A DNA stretch of 23,521 bases from JAVBQF01 sp031549195. Lineage in GTDB: Bacteria; Bacillota_I; Bacilli_A; RF39; UBA660. A program made the translations under genes and the position numbers. The notes under the pieces were generated by a model that searched no databases, was not told the DNA's origin, and saw only the letters and a program-made list of their open reading frames with translations. The stretch covers positions 1 to 23,521 of the forward strand of contig JAVBQF010000003.1 of assembly GCA_031549195.1 (NCBI GenBank), given 5' to 3'. Below are positions 13,655 through 22,561 of the stretch, piece after piece. The number at the start of each line of letters is the position of its first letter. Positions within the stretch are counted from its first letter, which is position 1.

Positions 13655-16045
13655 TTATTTATCTCTTAATAGTCCATTATGTTTTTTAGATACATCTTCT
13701 ATTACTTTATTAAATAATGTCATTACCTCTTCATCACTCAATGTTTTAGAATAATCCATAAACATTAAAGAAAATGCTAAAGATTTCTTATCCGAATCTA
13801 TATTCTCACCTATATAATAATCAAATATATCTATATTAGCAAGTAATCTACCACAAGTCTTCTTAATTGTATTAACTACATCACCTGCTAAAACTGTTTT
13901 ATCTAGTACAAAAGCCACATCTTTGATAACCGCTGGATATTTAGATATTTCTTTATTCTTAATACCTCTTACTTTAATTGCATTTATTTCATCTAAATCC
14001 AGTTCAAAACAATAATATTTATTTTTATTAATAGCAGGATTAATTAAGCCAATATGGCCTATTTCCTTATTATCAACTATTATTCTAGCACTTACACATG
14101 AATGGAAATACTTAGGTAAATTTTGTGTATCAAAACTATATCTTGAATTAAGTCCTAAGTATTCAAGTAAGTTCTCGATAATACCTTTTAATAAATAGAA
14201 ATCAACTACTATTTTTTCACCATTCCATAAATTAGTTAAATAATTACCAATCATAAGACCAGATACATAAGCTTTTTCTTTAAATACCTCTTCTTTCTTA
14301 TAGTAGACATTACTCAATTCATATATTAGTACATCACTATTTTTTCTACTTAAATTATAATCTGCAACAGTTAACAATGAAGGCAATATAGAATGCCTCA
14401 TATATTTTCTATCTTCACTCATCGGGTTTTGCATCATAACTTTTTCATAGCCTTCTTTTGTAAATTTCTCTACATTTTCTAAACTAGTAAGTGAATACGT
14501 CACTACTTGATTTAATCCAAGTGATTCTAATCTTTTCCTTATTAATTTTTGATTTAAATAATTTGTTTCATACTTACCTGCTTTAATTTCTTCTATTTTT
14601 AGTTTTCCATCGATATTTCCAATGCCATGAATTCTACCAACTTCTTCGATCAAATCTTCAAGTATAGTAATATCTAACCTTCTTGAAGGTACTGTTACAT
14701 TAAATGTATTACCAATCTCTACTGTATCAAATCCTAAACGGTCAAATACACCTTTTATTTCATCGTTTGTAAGTTCTAAACCTAACACTTTCTCTATTTT
14801 ATCTCTTGTAATAGATATAATATTTCTTTTTTGTTCTTTTTTATCATGAGTAACAGTTCCCTTAATCACTTCACCATCAGCATATTTTTCAAGTAAGTAG
14901 CAAGCTCTATTCACTGCCATATAAGTTCTCATTGCATCAAGGCCTTTTTCAAATCTACTACTTGCTTCACTCTTTAATATTTTTTTTGAAGTATATCTTA
15001 CATTTAAAGGATTAAATATTGCAGACTCTATCACAATATCCTTAGTATCGATTTCTACTTCAGAATTAAGCCCACCCATGACTCCTGCAAGCGCTACAAC
15101 AGAAGATTCATTTGCAATAACTATATCTTCTTTTGACAAAGTTCTCTCTATTTCATCAAGAGTTGTCACCTTTTCATCTTCTTTTGCCATTCTTACAATT
15201 ATTTTATTACCTAGTGTTTTATAGTCAAAAAAATGAAGTGGTTGACCATATTCAATCATAACATAGTTGGATATATCTACAACATTATTGATTGGTCTAA
15301 TTCCTGATGCCATCAGTCTTGCTTTAATAAATTGTGGACTTTCTTTAATAGTTACATTCTTTACCATTCTAGCAAGATATACTGGACAGTTTTCTGTTTG
15401 TACATCAAGTGATACAAAGTTATTAATATCATCTAATTCACTCTTAATAGAGTCTTCTTTAATTAATACCTTTTCTCCAAGAATAGCACCGACTTCATAA
15501 GCCATCCCTATTACACTTAATAAATCACTTCTATTAGCAGTAAGTTCAAAATCTATTGTCTCATCATCAAATTCTAAGTATTTAAGAGCATCTTCTCCTA
15601 TTGGAGCATCCTTATCTAATATATGTATTCCCTTGCGATCTTCTTCAGTTTGATATTTACTTTCAATGCCAAGTTCACCAAGAGAACAAATCATTCCATT
15701 AGACTCTTCACCTCTAATAACTGATTTCTTTATTTCAATACCACCTGGTAATATAGCTCCAGGAAGAGATACAATTATTTTCTGCCCCTTATCTACGTTT
15801 GGTGCCCCGCAAATAATTTGTACAACTTCACCGGGTTTAATTTCCACTTGGCAAACGTGCAAGTGATCACTATCTGGATGATCTTTAATCTCTTGTACAT
15901 AACCAACTACTAAGTTAGTAGCACTTGATAGAGGGGCAACTGAGTCATATTCATTTCCAGCTAGTGTCATCTTATCAGCTAGTTCTTGTGTTGTAATATC
16001 TTTTGTATTAACATATTCGTTCAAAAACTTTCTACTTAGCTTCAT
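13655..16045 (-). CDS. pheT: Phenylalanine--tRNA ligase beta subunit
   Basis: Large subunit of the alpha2-beta2 synthetase that charges tRNA-Phe; the beta subunit binds tRNA and edits Tyr-tRNA-Phe. The 796-residue protein has, in order, the EMAP-like tRNA-binding domain (about 40-150, with the GAPNVDKG and SNGMICS motifs), the B3/B4 editing domain (about 210-390), the B5 domain (about 405-475), a core catalytic-like region, and the anticodon-binding FDX-ACB domain at the C-terminus (about 700-796, SKYPAVIKDVAFVLDK). Length and domain order are normal. The start is the ATG at 16045, preceded by GGGGGT at 16056-16061; it overlaps the pheS stop by 14 bases. Expression is governed by the T-box leader upstream of pheS. 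Confidence 0.97.
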   Translation of the reverse strand: MKLSRKFLNEYVNTKDITTQELADKMTLAGNEYDSVAPLSSATNLVVGYVQEIKDHPDSDHLHVCQVEIKPGEVVQIICGAPNVDKGQKIIVSLPGAILPGGIEIKKSVIRGEESNGMICSLGELGIESKYQTEEDRKGIHILDKDAPIGEDALKYLEFDDETIDFELTANRSDLLSVIGMAYEVGAILGEKVLIKEDSIKSELDDINNFVSLDVQTENCPVYLARMVKNVTIKESPQFIKARLMASGIRPINNVVDISNYVMIEYGQPLHFFDYKTLGNKIIVRMAKEDEKVTTLDEIERTLSKEDIVIANESSVVALAGVMGGLNSEVEIDTKDIVIESAIFNPLNVRYTSKKILKSEASSRFEKGLDAMRTYMAVNRACYLLEKYADGEVIKGTVTHDKKEQKRNIISITRDKIEKVLGLELTNDEIKGVFDRLGFDTVEIGNTFNVTVPSRRLDITILEDLIEEVGRIHGIGNIDGKLKIEEIKAGKYETNYLNQKLIRKRLESLGLNQVVTYSLTSLENVEKFTKEGYEKVMMQNPMSEDRKYMRHSILPSLLTVADYNLSRKNSDVLIYELSNVYYKKEEVFKEKAYVSGLMIGNYLTNLWNGEKIVVDFYLLKGIIENLLEYLGLNSRYSFDTQNLPKYFHSCVSARIIVDNKEIGHIGLINPAINKNKYYCFELDLDEINAIKVRGIKNKEISKYPAVIKDVAFVLDKTVLAGDVVNTIKKTCGRLLANIDIFDYYIGENIDSDKKSLAFSLMFMDYSKTLSDEEVMTLFNKVIEDVSKKHNGLLRDK

Positions 16046-17090
16046 CGTTATTACCCCCATCTTTTCTATTGTAAGTATTTAAAAATCTTAAGTCATTTGT
16101 ATATAAATCCCTTATATCAGTAATTCCATATTTAAGCATAGCTATACGTTCTATTCCCATACCGAATGCAAATCCTGTAAATACTTTTGCATCAAATCCA
16201 CATCCATTTAGTACATTAGGATGTACCATACCAGATCCCAATATTTCAATCCATCCAGTGCCTTTACACAAATTACACCCAGCACCACCACATTTAAAGC
16301 ATGATACATCAACTTCATATGATGGTTCTGTAAATGGGAAGAAACTTGGACGGAATCTTACTGTTCTCTCACGTCCAAACATCCTTTTTGCAAACTCTTC
16401 TAAAGTTCCTTTTAAATGTGCTAAAGAAATATTATATCCAACAACAAGCCCTTCAATTTGACTAAACTGGTGTGAATGTGTCGCATCATCATCTCTTCTA
16501 TAAACTTTACCAGGACAAATAATTCGAAATGGTTTCTTTTCCTGGAATGAAAGCATTGTTCTAATTTGAACTGGAGATGTATGTGGTCTTAAAAGCATAT
16601 CATCTGTTATATAGAATGAATCTTGTGCATCTCTTGCAGGATGTCCTTTTGGTAAATTAAGCATTTCAAAACTATAAAGATCACTTTCTACTTCAGGACC
16701 TGATACTACATCATATCCCATTGAAATAAATAATTCTTCTAATTCCTCAGTTACCTTTGTAAGTGGATGAGCTGCACCAGTTACTACCTTTGAAGCTGGC
16801 ATTGTAACATCTATTCTATCTTTCTCTAACTTCTCGTTCAATTCTTTTTCCTTTAAGCTAGATTCAATATTAGTTATTTGTTCTAAAAACTCATTCTTTA
16901 GCTCATTAGAAAGACGACCAACTTCTTTTTTCTCATCAATTGATAATTCTGCCATATTTGAAGTAAGTTCTGTAATCAGCCCCTTCTTTCCCATATACTT
17001 AACTTTTAATTCATTAATATCATTGGTACTCTTAATATTTTCTAAATCAACATCTAATTCTTTTTTAATATTTGTGACTTTTTCATTCAT
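16032..17090 (-). CDS. pheS: Phenylalanine--tRNA ligase alpha subunit
   Basis: Catalytic subunit of PheRS, forming Phe-AMP and transferring Phe to tRNA-Phe. The 352-residue protein has an N-terminal coiled coil (about 1-90) that grips the tRNA and a class II catalytic core. The core shows motif 2 (PGKVYRRDDDATHSHQF), FRPSFFPFTEPSYEVDV, and motif 3 (GFAFGMGIERIAMLKYGI) near the end. A four-Cys cluster CFKCGGAGCNLCKG near residues 263-276 is shared with other Gram-positive PheS proteins. The ATG at 17090 is used because GAGGAGGG precedes it by five bases; the longer frame would begin at a TTG inside that ribosome binding site. First gene of the pheST operon. Confidence 0.97.
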   Translation of the reverse strand: MNEKVTNIKKELDVDLENIKSTNDINELKVKYMGKKGLITELTSNMAELSIDEKKEVGRLSNELKNEFLEQITNIESSLKEKELNEKLEKDRIDVTMPASKVVTGAAHPLTKVTEELEELFISMGYDVVSGPEVESDLYSFEMLNLPKGHPARDAQDSFYITDDMLLRPHTSPVQIRTMLSFQEKKPFRIICPGKVYRRDDDATHSHQFSQIEGLVVGYNISLAHLKGTLEEFAKRMFGRERTVRFRPSFFPFTEPSYEVDVSCFKCGGAGCNLCKGTGWIEILGSGMVHPNVLNGCGFDAKVFTGFAFGMGIERIAMLKYGITDIRDLYTNDLRFLNTYNRKDGGNNDEAK

Positions 17091-17343
17091 AATATCCCTC
17101 CTCAAAATAAAAAAAGTAATCTAATCCAAAAGGACGAGACTACCCGTGGTACCACCTTAATTATAGTATTTCTACTATCACTTAAACTCTTATAACGCAA
17201 GAGTTACGTTTACTATTAATAAAAGCCTATAAGACGAATTCATAAATATTCATTAGTTATCTTCTCAGCAATCGATAATTCTCTTATAACGAATTAATTT
17301 ATTACTACTTCTTAATCAAAGCAATTAATATATTTAGATTATA
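17091..17343 (-). ncRNA. T-box riboswitch leader of pheST (phenylalanine)
   Basis: The leader senses uncharged tRNA-Phe and controls readthrough into pheST. The T-box core AAGGTGGTACCACG is present on the minus strand at 17145-17158, and directly downstream lies the competing terminator hairpin (17109-17143). Upstream is a Stem I-like region, with GATTGCTGAGAAG around 17260-17272 and a candidate Phe specifier TTC at 17236-17238 within GAATTC. A second TTC in a similar context occurs near 17290, so the specifier assignment is tentative. The promoter is at 17338-17365. The regulated genes charge phenylalanine, which fits a TTC specifier. Confidence 0.93.
17109..17143 (-). terminator. T-box-controlled intrinsic terminator
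   Basis: GTAGTCTCGTCC and GGATTAGATTAC pair over 12 positions (one mismatch and two G-T wobbles) around a TTTT loop, followed by seven T on the minus strand. Its 5' arm directly follows the T-box sequence, so it competes with the antiterminator. It lies 19 bases before the pheS start codon. Confidence 0.9.
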
Positions 17344-17365
17344 TCAAATAAATTAAATTTTGCAA
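17338..17365 (-). promoter_or_regulatory. Promoter of the T-box leader and pheST
   Basis: TTGCAA (17360-17365) and TATAAT (17338-17343) are spaced by 16 bases on the minus strand, with an extended TGA before the -10 box. The distance to pheS gives a leader of about 240 bases, a usual T-box size. Confidence 0.72.
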
Positions 17366-17472
17366 TATTAATTTTCTATATGGTTTAACCCTATTCCATG
17401 ATTTGTAAATATTTAATTAATAATTAACCATTATTCATTAATCACAAGTTTCAAATCATCTTCTTTTTAATA
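17366..17472. other. Intergenic remainder between the ABC permease and the pheST promoter
   Basis: The gene-free stretch 17091-17472 is 382 bases. Everything up to 17365 is the pheST leader and promoter. In the remaining 107 bases I see only AT-rich sequence and an 8-base inverted repeat (17398-17405 with 17452-17459) with arms about 46 bases apart. That repeat is not followed by a T tract, so a terminator for the permease gene is not evident. Confidence 0.5.
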
Positions 17473-18264
17473 TTACACTAATTCTTTCTTATTATATATT
17501 TTTACAGTAAGAAAAATTGTTACTACTACAATTGTGAAAGTCACTGCGATTTGCAAAAAGTTAATCTTATTATGCAATATAATATCTCTTATATTAGCAA
17601 GTTCAAAAACAGACAAGCATTTAATAAAACTTATTTTCTCTGACATGTTACCAATTGTTTGTAAGAAATAACTTACAAATACTATTCCCATAGCTAATGG
17701 CATTGTCTTCTTTGTCTTATTGAATAGTGTTGATACCGCTAGACACATAAAGAATAATGAATAGGAAATTAATATTGGAGCATAACTTAAAAGTAAAAAT
17801 TTACTAATATTGACTTTTTCTATTATAGATAAAGTAATAAAATTTGTTATTGCAATAAATGTATAGAATAAAAATATATTAATAATTCCACATAATATTT
17901 TAGCCTTTATAATTTTGTTTCTACTTACTGGCTTTGTTGCTAAAAATTCTATAGTCTTATCGCTTTCTTCTTTAAGTAAAATATTCGATCCGAGCATTGC
18001 CGCAAAAATTGAACCAATAAGCACCAAAAAGGTATTTCCTTCAGTTTGAAACCAGCCCATTGCAGTATTTATTTCTGATATGTCCATATTAAACATCTTA
18101 AGAATAGATTCAGGCATAGTAGTGAGCAAATCATTAATAGAAGCACTATTTTCACTACTCATAATACTTGGATAGATTGAAAATATTAGAACAAATAATA
18201 CTGCAAGTACTAAAGTCCAAATGCAAAGTGACTTAAAATTAAGTTTAAATTCTCTTTTTAACAT
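17473..18264 (-). CDS. ABC-2 type transporter permease
   Basis: Membrane subunit of an ABC exporter, partner of the ATPase encoded nine bases upstream. The 263-residue protein has about six membrane segments: one at residues 15-35 (WTLVLAVLFVLIFSIY), a long extracytoplasmic loop (about 36-70), then segments near 78-95, 118-140, 150-175, 190-205 and 235-255. A cytoplasmic EESDKTIEFLATKPVSRNKI motif near residues 96-115 is typical of the ABC-2 family and contacts the ATPase. The cargo cannot be read from the sequence; relatives export peptides, drugs or lipids. The start has AGGAG seven bases upstream. Confidence 0.9.
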   Translation of the reverse strand: MLKREFKLNFKSLCIWTLVLAVLFVLIFSIYPSIMSSENSASINDLLTTMPESILKMFNMDISEINTAMGWFQTEGNTFLVLIGSIFAAMLGSNILLKEESDKTIEFLATKPVSRNKIIKAKILCGIINIFLFYTFIAITNFITLSIIEKVNISKFLLLSYAPILISYSLFFMCLAVSTLFNKTKKTMPLAMGIVFVSYFLQTIGNMSEKISFIKCLSVFELANIRDIILHNKINFLQIAVTFTIVVVTIFLTVKIYNKKELV

Positions 18265-18273
18265 AATACACTC

Positions 18274-19146
18274 CTACTTATAATAATGCATAAATATTTC
18301 TTCTACTGTAGGCTCTTCTATAAAAAGTCTATCTATTTTATATGCACTTATTAGTTTAACTAACTTATTGATATCTTCTTTATACATAAATTTAATAGTA
18401 TCTTCTGTTTCACTAACTATCTTCTCTTTTTCTAGTTCTTTTCTTATCTTTTTTATATCATTCGATGTTAATGTTATTACAGAAAACGTATGATTTGCCA
18501 AATCATTCATATCTTCTACTTTTATTAGTTTACCATTTTTAATAATACCGACTCTATCACATATTTTCTTTAATTCTGACAAAGTATGTGATGAGAAAAA
18601 TATTGTAGCGCCTTGTTCTCTCTCTTCTTTTAATATCTTAAAAAATTCTTCCTGCATTAAAGGATCTAATCCACTTGTCGCTTCATCCATAATGATTAAT
18701 TTTGGACTGTGCATTAAAGCAATTATAATTCCAACTTTCTTAGAATTACCAAGTGATAGTTCATCAACATTCTTAGTAGTATCAACTTCAAGTCTTCTAA
18801 CTAAATCCTTTATCTTTTTTATACAATCTTTTTTATAAAAACTTGATGAATAGTCGAGCATTTCTTTAACTGTTAAGTCATCATATAAATGTATTTCAGA
18901 TGGAAGATATCCAATATCTTCTCTTAAATTAACATTTTCTTTACTTACTTCTTCTCCATCGATTAATATAGTCCCACTAGTCTTATTAATTAGACTCATA
19001 ATACACCTAATAGTTGTAGATTTACCAGCACCATTAGGACCAATAAAGCCAAATATTTCACCTTTTTTAACAGAAATATTTAAGTTTTCTACCCCCTTAA
19101 TACTTCCATAGTATTTTGTTAGGTCTTTTATTTCTATATAATTCAT
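18274..19146 (-). CDS. ABC transporter ATP-binding protein
   Basis: ATPase subunit that drives the downstream permease. The 290-residue protein has Walker A GPNGAGKST at residues 36-44, the ABC signature LSLGN at 130-134 (a Leu in place of the usual second Gly or Gln), Walker B LIIMDE at 150-155 followed by the D-loop SGLDP, and a switch His in SSHTLSEL near residue 190. The last 80 residues form the small C-terminal domain often seen in exporter ATPases of this group. It lies 30 bases after glyA and so appears to be in the same transcript, although the functions are not obviously linked. The cargo is unknown. Confidence 0.93.
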   Translation of the reverse strand: MNYIEIKDLTKYYGSIKGVENLNISVKKGEIFGFIGPNGAGKSTTIRCIMSLINKTSGTILIDGEEVSKENVNLREDIGYLPSEIHLYDDLTVKEMLDYSSSFYKKDCIKKIKDLVRRLEVDTTKNVDELSLGNSKKVGIIIALMHSPKLIIMDEATSGLDPLMQEEFFKILKEEREQGATIFFSSHTLSELKKICDRVGIIKNGKLIKVEDMNDLANHTFSVITLTSNDIKKIRKELEKEKIVSETEDTIKFMYKEDINKLVKLISAYKIDRLFIEEPTVEEIFMHYYK

Positions 19147-19176
19147 ATAAATCCTTCTCTCTATTACTATTACATT

Positions 19177-20400
19177 TTATTCATATAAAGGATATTTATC
19201 AGTTAATTGCTTAACCCTATTCTTTAATTGTTCTAATATATTACTATCATTATGATTCTTTAGAGCTTTACTTATTATTAAACCTATTTCCTTAAATTCC
19301 ACTTCTTTTAATCCTCTTGTTGTCATAGCTGGGCTTCCCAGTCTTATACCACTTGTTACCATTGGTGATAATGTATCATTTGGTATTGAGTTTTTATTAC
19401 AAGTTATATGAATAGAATCCAATATCTTTTCTGCTTCTTTTCCTGTTAAATTTGCTGTAGACTTCACATCAACTAATATTAAATGATTATCAGTTCCACC
19501 GGATATAATTTTAAATCCTTCTTCCTGTAAAGTCTTAGCAAGCATTTTCGCATTCATTAAAATTTGTTCTTGATACACTTTAAAGCTTGGTTGCAACGCT
19601 TCATAAAAACATACTCCTTTTGCTGCAATCACATGCATTAAAGGCCCACCTTGAATTCCTGGAAATATTACCTTATCTATTTTTTTAGCAATCTCTTCAT
19701 TATTAGTAAGTATTATTCCACCACGTGGTCCTCTTAAAGTCTTATGTGTAGTACTAGTTACGATATCAGCATATAAACAAGGATTCTCATGAAGTCCAGC
19801 TGCAACTAATCCAGCAATATGAGCCATATCTACCATAAGATATGCACCAACTGAAGCGGCTATCTCTTTAAATCTTTTAAAGTCAATTGCACGAGGATAA
19901 GCTGACGCACCAGCAACAATTAATTTAGGCTTCTCTAACTTTGCAATTCTTTCTATCTCATCATAATCAAGCATCTCTGTCTTGCTATTTAACTCATAAC
20001 TTACAAATTCATAATCTACTCCACTGAAGTTAATAGAATGCCCATGAGTTAAATGACCGCCATGGGCAAGACTCATACCAAGAACTTTATCCCCATGATT
20101 TAATATAGCACGATATGCTCCCATATTAGCACTACTACCAGAATGTGGTTGTACATTAGCATACTGAACATTGAATAATTTCTTTACTCTATCAATAGCA
20201 AGTAATTCAGCTTCATCAATATGTTCACAACCACCATAATATCTCTTTCCAGAATATCCTTCAGCATACTTATTTGTCATTATTGATCCTTGTGCTCTTA
20301 ATACTTCATCTGATACAAAATTCTCTGATGCAATTAATTCAATGTTACCTCTTTGCCTTTTTAATTCCTTTTCAATTATTTCAAACATTTCCTTATCCAT
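19177..20400 (-). CDS. glyA: Serine hydroxymethyltransferase
   Basis: PLP enzyme that interconverts serine and glycine while loading one-carbon units onto tetrahydrofolate; the main entry into one-carbon metabolism for thymidylate, purine and formyl-Met synthesis. The 407-residue protein matches the normal bacterial length. It carries the PLP-binding lysine at Lys220 in STTHKTLRGPRGG, the cofactor-holding VDMAHIAGL near 190-198, the ELIASENF segment near residues 21-28 and YAEGYSGKRYYGGCE near 45-59. A GGAGG site precedes the ATG. It is 22 bases downstream of the membrane protein gene and seems to be co-transcribed with it and with the ABC pair. Confidence 0.97.
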   Translation of the reverse strand: MDKEMFEIIEKELKRQRGNIELIASENFVSDEVLRAQGSIMTNKYAEGYSGKRYYGGCEHIDEAELLAIDRVKKLFNVQYANVQPHSGSSANMGAYRAILNHGDKVLGMSLAHGGHLTHGHSINFSGVDYEFVSYELNSKTEMLDYDEIERIAKLEKPKLIVAGASAYPRAIDFKRFKEIAASVGAYLMVDMAHIAGLVAAGLHENPCLYADIVTSTTHKTLRGPRGGIILTNNEEIAKKIDKVIFPGIQGGPLMHVIAAKGVCFYEALQPSFKVYQEQILMNAKMLAKTLQEEGFKIISGGTDNHLILVDVKSTANLTGKEAEKILDSIHITCNKNSIPNDTLSPMVTSGIRLGSPAMTTRGLKEVEFKEIGLIISKALKNHNDSNILEQLKNRVKQLTDKYPLYE

Positions 20401-20422
20401 ACTACCTCCACTATTAATTATA

Positions 20423-21889
20423 TTATACTACTTTTTCATATAATGCGAATACATCATCTTCATATATAATAATATAATTAGAATCCAACTTTATTTTATC
20501 TATACCTAAACTCGTCTTATATAGTAACAAATGTGTAAAGTTATAATATTCAAATACTTCTTTATGATCAGTTCTTAATGCTTTTACATATTCAGCAAAT
20601 ATTTCCTTATCTCTTTTATTAAATTCATCTGTATAAAGTTCTGCCCTTGAATCTATAAAAACAGGTATATCTTCGTACATTAGATAACTTCCAAAATTAT
20701 AATTATTAAATAATCTCATATTATCTATATCAATATTCTTTTTAATATATTTAACAGCTTCTATAGGATATTCAGATTCCTTCACATAAGGGAAGCTAAA
20801 ATTATATTTAAATACTACATAACTCATAGAAAGGATAAATGTAATTAATACTGCCAAAGGTGTAACGTAACAAAAGAAGTTTATTATTTTATCCTCACTA
20901 TCTTTCTTATTATTGAATGTTAATATTCTAGCATAACTATATACTCCTATAATTATAAGAAGTGCTAAATGACGATATGATGAAAATGATAAGAAGAATA
21001 GCCCCGCTAACATAAATAAATCTTTTATGTTAATTTTAGCTTTAGAAAAGAGAAAATAGAAAACAAGTAAATATAAAGCAATATATGCTATTGGATGTCT
21101 TGCAATTGTAATTGGAGCATGCTCTCCAATGTAGAAAAGGCTTATTCCTCTTGTAGCATTAAACAAATAAGTATATGGAACTAATCCTATTGGGGTTAAC
21201 ATACCCATAAAAATGCTTATGACAAAGGTAATTAGTAAAGGCTTAATGTTTATTTTATCTTCATTTAATTTGTCACTATTAAATTTAAATCTATGCATTA
21301 TTTTAGATATAATAAATGATCCAAAGTATGGTAAAAATAAAATAAATAAGAATGGCCACATAGCTACATGTGTATTAGCCATTAATAATGAAATAATTAT
21401 TATACCCACTCCATACTTTTTATTTTTAGTCTCATTAAGTTTCTCAATAAAGAAAAGTGCTAAAAGTAATAATATATAACTAGTAATTTGTGCCCTTGCT
21501 GCTATAAAATTAGTCAATAATAATATGGATATTACTGTTAATATATAAGCTATCCCTTTATTCTTAACAAGAGAAGCTGTTGTCTTATACATAATGGTTG
21601 CAAGTACAATAAAAAGTGTTATTGTGGATATATATATACCAACAAATCCAAACATATTATATATAGAATAAATAAAAGTATCAAATAACCAATGAGGGTA
21701 TGTGTAAGATAGTCCACCTATCCAAGAAAAATGATCTTTCATATCAATACCATTTTTTATAATAGATTCTCCTACCTTAATAGTATAGAAAACATCATTT
21801 TGAAAACTTTTTTTAGTAAAAGCTATACAAAGCAAGACGATTGACATAACTACCATAAAACTAAATATTCTTCTGTTATTTTTATTCAT
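20423..21889 (-). CDS. Multi-pass membrane protein, GT-C glycosyltransferase-like
   Basis: A 488-residue integral membrane protein with about ten or more hydrophobic segments. The N-terminal loop after the first segment has KVGESIIKNGIDMKDHFSW and a following HWLFD, resembling the first extracytoplasmic loop of GT-C type enzymes (G..I...G....D.FS...WL). The C-terminal soluble part (about 375-488) has FNNYNFGSYLMY and VFIDSRAELY, a pattern recurrent in uncharacterised bacterial membrane proteins of this kind. Related enzymes use polyprenyl-phosphate sugars, but activity here is only inferred and the acceptor is unknown. AAGGAG precedes the ATG. It is the first gene of a run with glyA and the ABC genes, driven by an extended -10 promoter at 21916-21921. 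Confidence 0.8.
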   Translation of the reverse strand: MNKNNRRIFSFMVVMSIVLLCIAFTKKSFQNDVFYTIKVGESIIKNGIDMKDHFSWIGGLSYTYPHWLFDTFIYSIYNMFGFVGIYISTITLFIVLATIMYKTTASLVKNKGIAYILTVISILLLTNFIAARAQITSYILLLLALFFIEKLNETKNKKYGVGIIIISLLMANTHVAMWPFLFILFLPYFGSFIISKIMHRFKFNSDKLNEDKINIKPLLITFVISIFMGMLTPIGLVPYTYLFNATRGISLFYIGEHAPITIARHPIAYIALYLLVFYFLFSKAKINIKDLFMLAGLFFLSFSSYRHLALLIIIGVYSYARILTFNNKKDSEDKIINFFCYVTPLAVLITFILSMSYVVFKYNFSFPYVKESEYPIEAVKYIKKNIDIDNMRLFNNYNFGSYLMYEDIPVFIDSRAELYTDEFNKRDKEIFAEYVKALRTDHKEVFEYYNFTHLLLYKTSLGIDKIKLDSNYIIIYEDDVFALYEKVV

Positions 21890-21915
21890 ATGAAACTCCT
21901 TTATTTTATAAATAA

Positions 21916-21924
21916 ATTATATCA
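21916..21924 (-). promoter_or_regulatory. Extended -10 promoter ahead of the membrane protein-glyA-ABC run
   Basis: TGATATAAT on the minus strand (TATAAT at 21916-21921, preceded by TGA) lies about 27 bases before the start codon. No good -35 box is present at 16-18 bases, so recognition would depend on the extended -10 element. Confidence 0.5.
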
Positions 21925-21927
21925 TAG

Positions 21928-21962
21928 AAAAATAAGTTTGTTGTAAAGACTTACAGCAAACT
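21928..21962 (-). terminator. Terminator of the HAD gene pair
   Basis: AGTTTGCTGTAA and TTACAACAAACT form a 12-position stem with one mismatch (21951-21962 with 21935-21946), a 4-base loop, and then TATTTTT on the minus strand. It starts right at the stop codon of the 21962-22549 gene. Confidence 0.8.
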
Positions 21963-22549
21963 CACTCATATATTTCTTTTATTTTATTATAAATATCATA
22001 CCAGCTATAGCATCTAACAATGTTTGGACCAATACATCCCTTATTATACTGTGCATCATAACATATTACAGGTATTTTAGTACTAACACTATTAATACAC
22101 TTTGGCTCGTCTTCTATCATTATATCTATATTGTGTTTTATACACCAATCCAATTTGTCTTCTTTTGAAAAAATAAGTTCATCATATTGAATACCATTTT
22201 CTAGTAACCAGTCCTTAACTATTTTTCTCATTTTTTCTCCAACTTCATCTTCTCTTTCGCTATTCCATCTAGCAGTTATAATAAATATCTCGTTACCAAC
22301 TTCTATTAATTTAGTAATAATATCCTTTGAAAATCTTATTGCCTTTTCATTTACTGCATAAAATTCTAAATACTTATTCCAAAAATCTTCATACTGCTTA
22401 TCATTAAGATTAAAAATACCATTTGTATTATATTCAGATGCATTAATATCATATTTTATATTATTATCAAAACAGTATTTAGCGCCATAGTCAAATTGAA
22501 ATTGCTCTCTTCTTGTTAAGACACCATCTATATCTACACCTATCCTCAT
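21962..22549 (-). CDS. HAD-superfamily 5'-nucleotidase-like protein (NT5C/YqfW type)
   Basis: Predicted phosphatase of the HAD superfamily, 195 residues, soluble. Motif I is DIDGVL with Asp6 and Asp8 near the very N-terminus, motif II is IITARW near residues 95-100, a Lys lies further on (motif III), and motif IV is IMIEDEPK near residues 146-153. The early motif I and the ITAR motif fit the cytosolic (deoxy)nucleotidase C family, to which B. subtilis YqfW belongs, more than the Cof or phosphoglycolate types. The substrate is therefore guessed as a nucleoside monophosphate. The ATG is preceded by AGGAGG, 12 bases after the upstream HAD gene. Confidence 0.85.
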   Translation of the reverse strand: MRIGVDIDGVLTRREQFQFDYGAKYCFDNNIKYDINASEYNTNGIFNLNDKQYEDFWNKYLEFYAVNEKAIRFSKDIITKLIEVGNEIFIITARWNSEREDEVGEKMRKIVKDWLLENGIQYDELIFSKEDKLDWCIKHNIDIMIEDEPKCINSVSTKIPVICYDAQYNKGCIGPNIVRCYSWYDIYNKIKEIYE

Positions 22550-22561
22550 ACTTCCTCCTAA

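Noticed and set aside
17398..17459. 8-base inverted repeat as terminator of the ABC permease gene
   Set aside because: The arms are about 46 bases apart and no T tract follows; it may be chance in AT-rich DNA.
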